From Tamarix chinensis (Eukaryota; Streptophyta; Magnoliopsida; Caryophyllales; Tamaricaceae): DNA of 64,000 nt. Positions 58,888 to 64,000 of the stretch are shown piece by piece. The DNA is taken from assembly GCA_030549775.1 (NCBI GenBank), contig CM060177.1:46774244-46838243 (forward strand), written 5' to 3'. How positions within the stretch are numbered: the first letter of the stretch is position 1; each line of letters opens with the position of its first letter. The notes beneath the pieces are model-generated. The model was not told where the DNA came from. It ran no database searches and saw nothing but the letters and a program-made list of their open reading frames with translations. A program made the translations under genes and the position numbers.

Positions 58888-59538
58888 TGAAATGCCCCGA
58901 CATTTTTTAATTTTAAAAATTATATTTAAATGAGGTTTTATTATGAAATTAATTAAATAAATTATTTTTTATTAAAATAAAAGGGAATTAATTAGGGTTA
59001 TTTAAGAAGAAAATAATAAATAATTTTTATTAGAAAAGTTTTGGCATTTTAGCTAATTAACGATTTTATTTTTGGAAATTAATTAAATTAATTATTTTAT
59101 TTAAAATAAGAAGGAGAAAATAGTTTCAAATTAATATAAGTTTTATAAATAATTTAATTGGAGAAAATTAGGGTGTTTTGCTAATTAAAATGGAATTATG
59201 AAAAACCTTTTAAAAATCCTATATTAGCCTAAAAAGGGATTTAAATATTATTTTATTTAAATATTATTATTTTTAAATATCTCAAATATCCCAATTAATT
59301 TAATTAACCCAACCCATTATTTTTCTCTTTCTCTTTTCCTTTTTTTTCCTTTTCTTTCTTCCTTTTTCTTTCTTTTTCTTTCTTTTTCTTTTCTTTTTCT
59401 TTTTCTTTTCCTCCCCGACTTGGGCCAGCTTGCGGCCCAGTCCCCCTCCCTCCTTCATTCGGTGCGGCCCAGCCCGCGCGATCAGCCTCCTTCCTTCTCC
59501 CTCAGCGACCCACATACCCTAACCTTTTCTTTAAACCC

Positions 59539-59546
59539 TATAAATA
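59539..59546 (+). promoter_or_regulatory. LTR TATA box (copy N)
   Basis: TATAAATACCCC, 651 bp from the LTR start and 593 bp before the donor-like site at 60,132. Confidence 0.78.
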
Positions 59547-60209
59547 CCCCTTACCAGCCCTGTAGTTCAGTTTTGTTTTTCGAACCCAGTGAATCCTTCA
59601 TTTTTACCGCCGCACCTTTAGACGCCTCGTCCGCCGCCTTCGGCCAACTTTTCCACCCACTCCGCCTTCCAAAATATTCCTTGCACCGCCCTCTGGCTAA
59701 CCAAATGTTCCATATCTCTCGATTCTTCCTGTACAAGCCACCCCGGCTGTGCGAAGTTTTCTCCTTAATCAACCCATTCTTCATCTCCGCCACCCTTCGA
59801 ACCACCATTAGTCACCTCTTCCGCCGCTTCTTTCACCTCCCAAACTGTACTGCAAACCCTCCCCTATCTTCCCCTACCTTTCTTTTCCACTCCCTCCCTC
59901 TCCTCCTCTCCTCCTCTCCTTCTTCCCCATTCGCCCACCACCACGCCACCGTGTGCCACCACCTCCATTTTGTTCCTCTCCTCCTAGGCAACCCTAAACA
60001 CCCCAACTCCCACCTTCATTCCCCCTATTTTGTTCCCAGCCTTCAACTTTTACCCTTTTCTTCTCTTTTTCCAGCCACCGCCGTAGCCGTCGTGCACCAT
60101 CGCTGATTCCGCCTGTCACCTCCAACCTAAGGTTGAACCCTAGACCCTCTCAACCCTTTTTCCTATTTTTAAAAGCCTTAATATATTTTATTTCATTTAT
60201 TTGAATATA

Positions 60210-60214
60210 AATGC

Positions 60215-60248
<34 letters not shown>

Positions 60249-60517
60249 TCTATTTTTAATATGTATTATTATTATTATTAGTCTTAATATTTTGATTATT
60301 ATTTCTGTTGAGGTCTGAAGCTCTATTGTATTTTTATTTCGATTTTATTATTATTATTATTGTTGTTGTTGTTGTTGTTGTTGTTTCTATGATTACTATT
60401 ATTATTATTATTAATATGTGTTTATTATTATAATTATTATTTTTATTATTACTATTTCGAATTACTACTATTATTATTCCATTATTAATATTACAACTAC
60501 TTTACTATTAGTTTTTC

Positions 60518-60554
<37 letters not shown>

Positions 60555-60570
60555 TCATCATTATTATTAC
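60210..60570 (+). repeat. TTA and TTG microsatellites of copy N
   Basis: TTA runs occur at about 60,214-60,247 and 60,518-60,553; a GTT run of about eight units is at 60,361-60,384. They lie in the intron-like part of the LTR. Confidence 0.9.
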
Positions 60571-60843
60571 TAAATTTTGTTTTCTACTTTACTAATATTA
60601 TTATTAGTATTATTTTGGTTAAGGGGCTGAAGCCCTTATTTCACTATGTTTTTGAGTAATGCCCTTTTTATTATTATTGCTACTATTGTTATTATTCTTG
60701 TTAATATTAACATTGATATTATTTTTGATATTTTTTCTATTATTATTTTAGTATTTTATCAAAAGCCTAGTCTTAGAATAAGTTAGTATTTAATAGTATT
60801 TTTGGTAGGAGGGGATCTAATTTTAGCTTTTCCCTCGTAATAG

Positions 60844-60905
60844 GTGAGACCAGTCAAAACCCTAAGGAGGCGTAGGAGCGTGCTCCATGAATCGTGTCGT
60901 TTTAG
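60844..60905 (+). other. 62-nt exon-like block in the LTR leader (copy N)
   Basis: Preceded by TCCCTCGTAATAG and followed by GTAAGG. It contains GGAGCGTGCTCC at 60,875-60,886. Confidence 0.6.
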
Positions 60906-61239
60906 GTAAGGGTGTTACTAAGGCCTTTTATGTGTTACTGTGCATTGTATGCCATGTATTTTATGCACCCTATGTTTATTATTGTAATTATTTCATATGC
61001 GGTATAACGTGGAGTTAAAGTATGTTTTTGTATGACATGTGTACTATATGTGATGAAATATTATGGTATGTGATGATATGTGTTGTGACCCTATAAGACA
61101 TGCATGTGAGGGTGTCGATGTGGTTTGTGTAGGAGAAAGGATGAAAAGAAGGACGGGGAAAGAAGTTGACCAAGGGATGTGAGTTGACCTAAGTATTTTA
61201 ATGATTCACGAGTAGAGGAATAAAATGGGGAATTTAGGG

Positions 61240-62150
61240 TTTCGTGTGGAATAATATAATTTATGGTTTTATATGGGGGAATCTAATTCATGGTTTTGTG
61301 TGGGAGAATATAATTTATGGTTTTATATGGGGGAATCTAATTTATGGTTTTGTGTGGGAGAATATAATTTATGGTTTTATATGGGGGAATCTAATTTATG
61401 ATTTTATATGGAAGAATCTAATTCATGGTTTTGTGTGGGAAAATCTAATTTATGGTTTGTGTGGGAGAAAGGATGAAAAGGGAGAACGGAGGAAATAAGT
61501 TGACCAAAGGATGTGAGTTGACTTAAGTATTTTAATGATCCATGAGTGGAAGAATAAAATGGAAAATTTAGGGTTTCGTGGGGAGTATATAAATTATGGT
61601 TTTATATGGGAGAATCTAATTTATGGTTTCGTGAGGGAGAATCTAATTTATGGTCTTGTATGGGAGAATATAATTCATAGTTTTGTATGGTTTTGTTTGG
61701 GAGAATATAATTTATGGTTTTTGTATAGTTTTGTTTGGGAGAATATAATTTATGGTTTTATAAGGGAGAATCTAATTTATGGTTTTATATGGGAGAATCT
61801 AATTTAAGGTTTTGTGTGGGAGAATCTAATCTATGGTTTTATATGGGAGAATGAAATTTATGATGTTATATGGGATAATCTAACTTATGGTTTTGTATGG
61901 GAGGATCTAATATAGGGTTTTGTATGGATGAATCTTTGGTTTTATATGGTTGGAATTTAGGGTTTGGTATGGATAAATCTTTGGTTTTATATGGGTTGAA
62001 TTTAATATTTGGTATGGATGAATCTTTGGGTTTTATATGGTTTGAATCTAGGGTTTGGTATGGATGAATATTTGGTTTTGTGTGGATTGAATTTAGGGTT
62101 TGTATGATGGAATCTTGGGTTTTGTATGAAAGAATTGGGGGTTTCGTATG
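61240..62150 (+). repeat. 27-bp minisatellite of copy N, with a diverged second half
   Basis: More than 20 units of GGGAGAATCTAATTTATGG plus TTTTATAT alternate TTTTATAT with TTTTGTGT in the first block (a two-unit higher-order pattern at 61,245-61,400). From about 61,920 the unit changes to TTTGGTATGGATGAATCTTT. A 60-bp flank (TTGACCTAAGTATTTTAATG) is duplicated at about 61,183 and 61,520. Its long open frames are by-products of the repeat. Confidence 0.92.
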
Positions 62151-62334
62151 GATGAACTTAAGGTTTTGCATGAAAATTTCGAAAGGTTGCATGGGAGTGA
62201 AATTTATGTATGGAACGTTGACTTGGGATGTAAGGAAGGTAATAGAAGAGTATTTGGGTGTTTGGAAGTTTTGGGTGAAAAATAGTACGTAGGACATTAT
62301 AAGGGTATGGAGGAGACTAAATTAGGGTTCAGAG

Positions 62335-62505
62335 TGATTAACTATGGGTTGTTGTGTTAACTAGGGTTGGATTAGATAATTGTGGTTTGTTATGATTAAC
62401 TAAGGTTTGGAATGGCTAATTATGGTTGTTATGGTTAAATAGGGTTTGGAGTGGTTAACTATGGTTTGTTGTGGTCACTTAAGGTTTGTTGTGCCTGCTT
62501 AGAGT
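62335..62505 (+). repeat. GGTTAACTATGGTTTGTTGT minisatellite of copy N
   Basis: About seven degenerate units of 20-25 bp directly follow the 27-bp array. Confidence 0.75.
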
Positions 62506-62639
62506 TTTTGTGTTATCATATATATACGGAGATTAAAGTGTAATTACGATTGTAGAATTTTATGATTTGTGATGTGTGAAGTGTAAAGGGAATGATTCAT
62601 GCATGTCTAGGATGAAAGCTTCTGAATAAGATACTTAAA

Positions 62640-63010
62640 ACATTAATCACGTAAAGTGGAAGATGTTGAGCCGGACCCAGACCGATCCACCGGCATAATA
62701 GTGGCTAGGTACTGCGGTAGCCTAGAGACTGATCCACCGACATAATAGTGGTAGGGTATGTTACCCTAGTGACCGATCCATTGGCTAAAATAGTGGGGGA
62801 TCCCGAGCTCAACAAACCAAACCATATATGTTGTTAAGATGTGGGAATACACTAATGACTTACAGTGGAACACCATGCGAGAAGGGGCCAGACCGACCCA
62901 CTGGCATATAATAGTGGTAGGGCATGTACCCTAAGTGACCGATCCACCGACTATAATAGTGGCCAGGAGCCAAAAGTGCCATGGAGACAGATCCACGGGC
63001 AAAAATAGTG
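62640..63010 (+). repeat. CCAC..GTGG subrepeats of copy N
   Basis: Six or more cores such as CCACCGGCATAATAGTGG and CCACCGACTATAATAGTGG occur in two blocks split by ACTAATGACTTACAGTGG. An AATCACGTAAAGTGG phrase precedes them. Confidence 0.87.
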
Positions 63011-63653
63011 GGGTTCCCGTACTCGTATGGACTTGATAAAGAGCATGGTGTGAAAATACTTCTATAAAGGATTAATGAAGTAATTAATCTAAACTATATT
63101 GGATCTTGGCATTTTCACCCGATCGTTTATTTGCCTTTATGTTATTGTGTTGGTGATTATGCCCTGTTATTATTCTGCATGGATTATGTGCTTATGTGTT
63201 GGCCTTAGTGCTCAGTTACCTTACTCAGTACGTAGTGTACTAATCACCCGTTTTATGGGTGATGCTCATTCCCACGAGTAGTATGCCCTTCTGACTTTGT
63301 GCAGGTGGACGAGACATCAGTTGGGGCTGAGTGTTGAGCATGTTTTAGCTCAAGTTCGAAAGAGTCGTGGCCGTATTCTCTCTGCTTGTTATCTTATTTA
63401 CTTCAATTATTTCTTCTCGTATCGGATTCATCCTATTTGATCTATTAACTTCAATTGAGTATTTCAATTAAAGCTTTTATCAATTGTAAGATTATTCCCT
63501 TCAAGGAATTTTGATTTCGCACTCTGATTTCTATCTTATTATTGATTTTAAACTTTTATGCGTACTCTGATTTTTGTTTTACTACTGTTTAACACTTATT
63601 TGAAGTATATATTGTTTGATTTATAGTTGATTACTCTTTTCTTTTAACCTTAG

Positions 63654-63699
63654 CACTTGGTACTAAAATAGTCGGAGAGAACCGGTTTGGTACTAAGTG
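63654..63699 (+). other. Terminal LTR hairpin (copy N)
   Basis: CACTTGGTACTAAAATAGT against ACCGGTTTGGTACTAAGTG. The outer nine or ten pairs are kept; the inner stem has decayed. Confidence 0.55.
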
Positions 63700-63782
63700 T
63701 GGCGGTAACATCCCCAGAATTCATGGGTTTTAATTTAAATTCTTCTGCTTTAAAAAAAAATAGTGAATTTTTGGGTGTTACA

Positions 63783-64000
63783 ATATCTATTTATTTGTCA
63801 ACTATGTCTAGTTAAGGCTTATTATCCGGACCCTATTAGGAGGTGTGCACACTTAAGGACATGATAACTGAGGTTGAAGGTCTTTGGACTTTTGTTATCC
63901 CCTTTGGATTATGTCCACTAGGATGACTCAGATGTGATTTACATTACTTATGTGGTTGGTGGGAGGTCTTCAGAATTTGATTTGCCAAAAAACCCCTTAG
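63783..64000. other. Right edge, nothing recognised
   Basis: Single-copy-looking sequence after copy N without a PBS, gag or other pattern. Confidence 0.4.

Larger units (their letters stand above)
58888..63782 (+). mobile_element. Long gypsy-family LTR (copy N, 4.9 kb)
   Basis: This is the most complete LTR in the window, starting TGAAATGCCCCGACATTTTT and ending TTTTTGGGTGTTACA. It has AT-rich U3, a pyrimidine tract (59,310-59,415), TATAAATA (59,539), a leader to CCTAAG/GTTGAA (60,131), TTA/TTG microsatellites, the 62-nt block (60,844-60,905), minisatellites (61,240-62,150 and 62,335-62,500), CCAC..GTGG subrepeats (62,640-63,010), CTCAGTACGTAGTGTACTAA near 63,223, and the hairpin. Flanks ATACA and ATATC share only three bases, so a decayed 5-bp target duplication is possible but unproven. 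No PBS follows. The 228-codon frame at 59,420-60,106 is leader sequence. Confidence 0.83.

Noticed and set aside
59420..60106. 228-codon plus-strand frame, the longest in the window
   Set aside because: It lies across the TATA box and pyrimidine-rich leader of LTR copy N; equivalent positions in other copies are closed by stops and shifts, and composition (Pro, Ser, Phe, Leu, His) follows the DNA bias.
61244..61807. Tandem-repeat protein-like frames (repeating W-E-N-L-I-Y-G-F)
   Set aside because: Translation of the 27-bp minisatellite in copy N, whose unit length is a multiple of three; no start context or conservation.
58888..63782. ATACA / ATATC flanks of copy N as a target-site duplication
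   Set aside because: Only three of five bases agree, which is not enough to claim.

Overview
The window is a repeat-dense stretch of nuclear DNA from a flowering plant, probably a eudicot. It shows Ty3/gypsy and Ty1/copia retrotransposon remains, hAT and PIF/Harbinger miniature elements, long TTA/TTC/TA microsatellites, and one intact intron-rich gene whose product closely matches plant proteins. The species cannot be told from the sequence.

The only intact gene I can support lies on the minus strand at about 44.18-52.55 kb. It is signal peptide peptidase (SPP), with 11 coding exons, all with GT-AG introns and consistent phases, giving 342 residues. It has the YD, GLGD and PAL motifs and ends in a dilysine KKEE tail. 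A further intron lies in the 5' UTR. About 400 bp upstream are a perfect ER-stress element (CCAAT-N9-CCACG) and two ACGTGG sites.

Most of the rest is copies of one family of Ty3/gypsy elements (chromovirus, probably Tekay/Del type) with very long LTRs of about 4-5 kb. They sit at roughly 1.4-4.9, 4.9-10.9, 11.0-14.1 (-), 14.5-18.3, 22.1-24.3 (-), 24.3-24.9, 26.9-30.9 (-), 33.8-40.0, 40.0-40.7 (-), 54.4-58.6 and 58.9-63.8 kb. The best copies share a layout: a TG start, an AT-rich then pyrimidine-rich region, a TATAAATA box, a GC-rich leader of about 600 nt ending in a splice-donor-like site, a TTA-rich intron-like segment, an exact 62-nt exon-like block, a copy-specific minisatellite, an array of CCAC-N11-GTGG subrepeats, and a terminal region with a conserved hairpin ending in GTGTTACA.

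One element keeps its internal region (24.90-33.82 kb): PBS, gag with zinc knuckles, protease, reverse transcriptase, RNase H, integrase and a chromodomain-like tail, all broken by stops and frameshifts. A 4,031-bp solo LTR of the same superfamily sits inside its reverse transcriptase in opposite orientation, with a 5-bp target duplication. Its 3' LTR (33.82-39.98 kb) is split by a fragment of another LTR, and its 5' LTR is truncated.

Decayed Ty1/copia pieces lie at 0-0.9 kb (two pieces, tail to tail), 19.35-21.03 kb (-), 40.67-41.56 kb (-) and 53.6-54.4 kb (+). Two hAT-type elements with GGGGATCGGG-rich ends (6,995-8,060 and 15,530-15,955) and a TTA-flanked MITE (41,728-42,189) complete the picture. 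No tRNA, rRNA or CRISPR was recognised.
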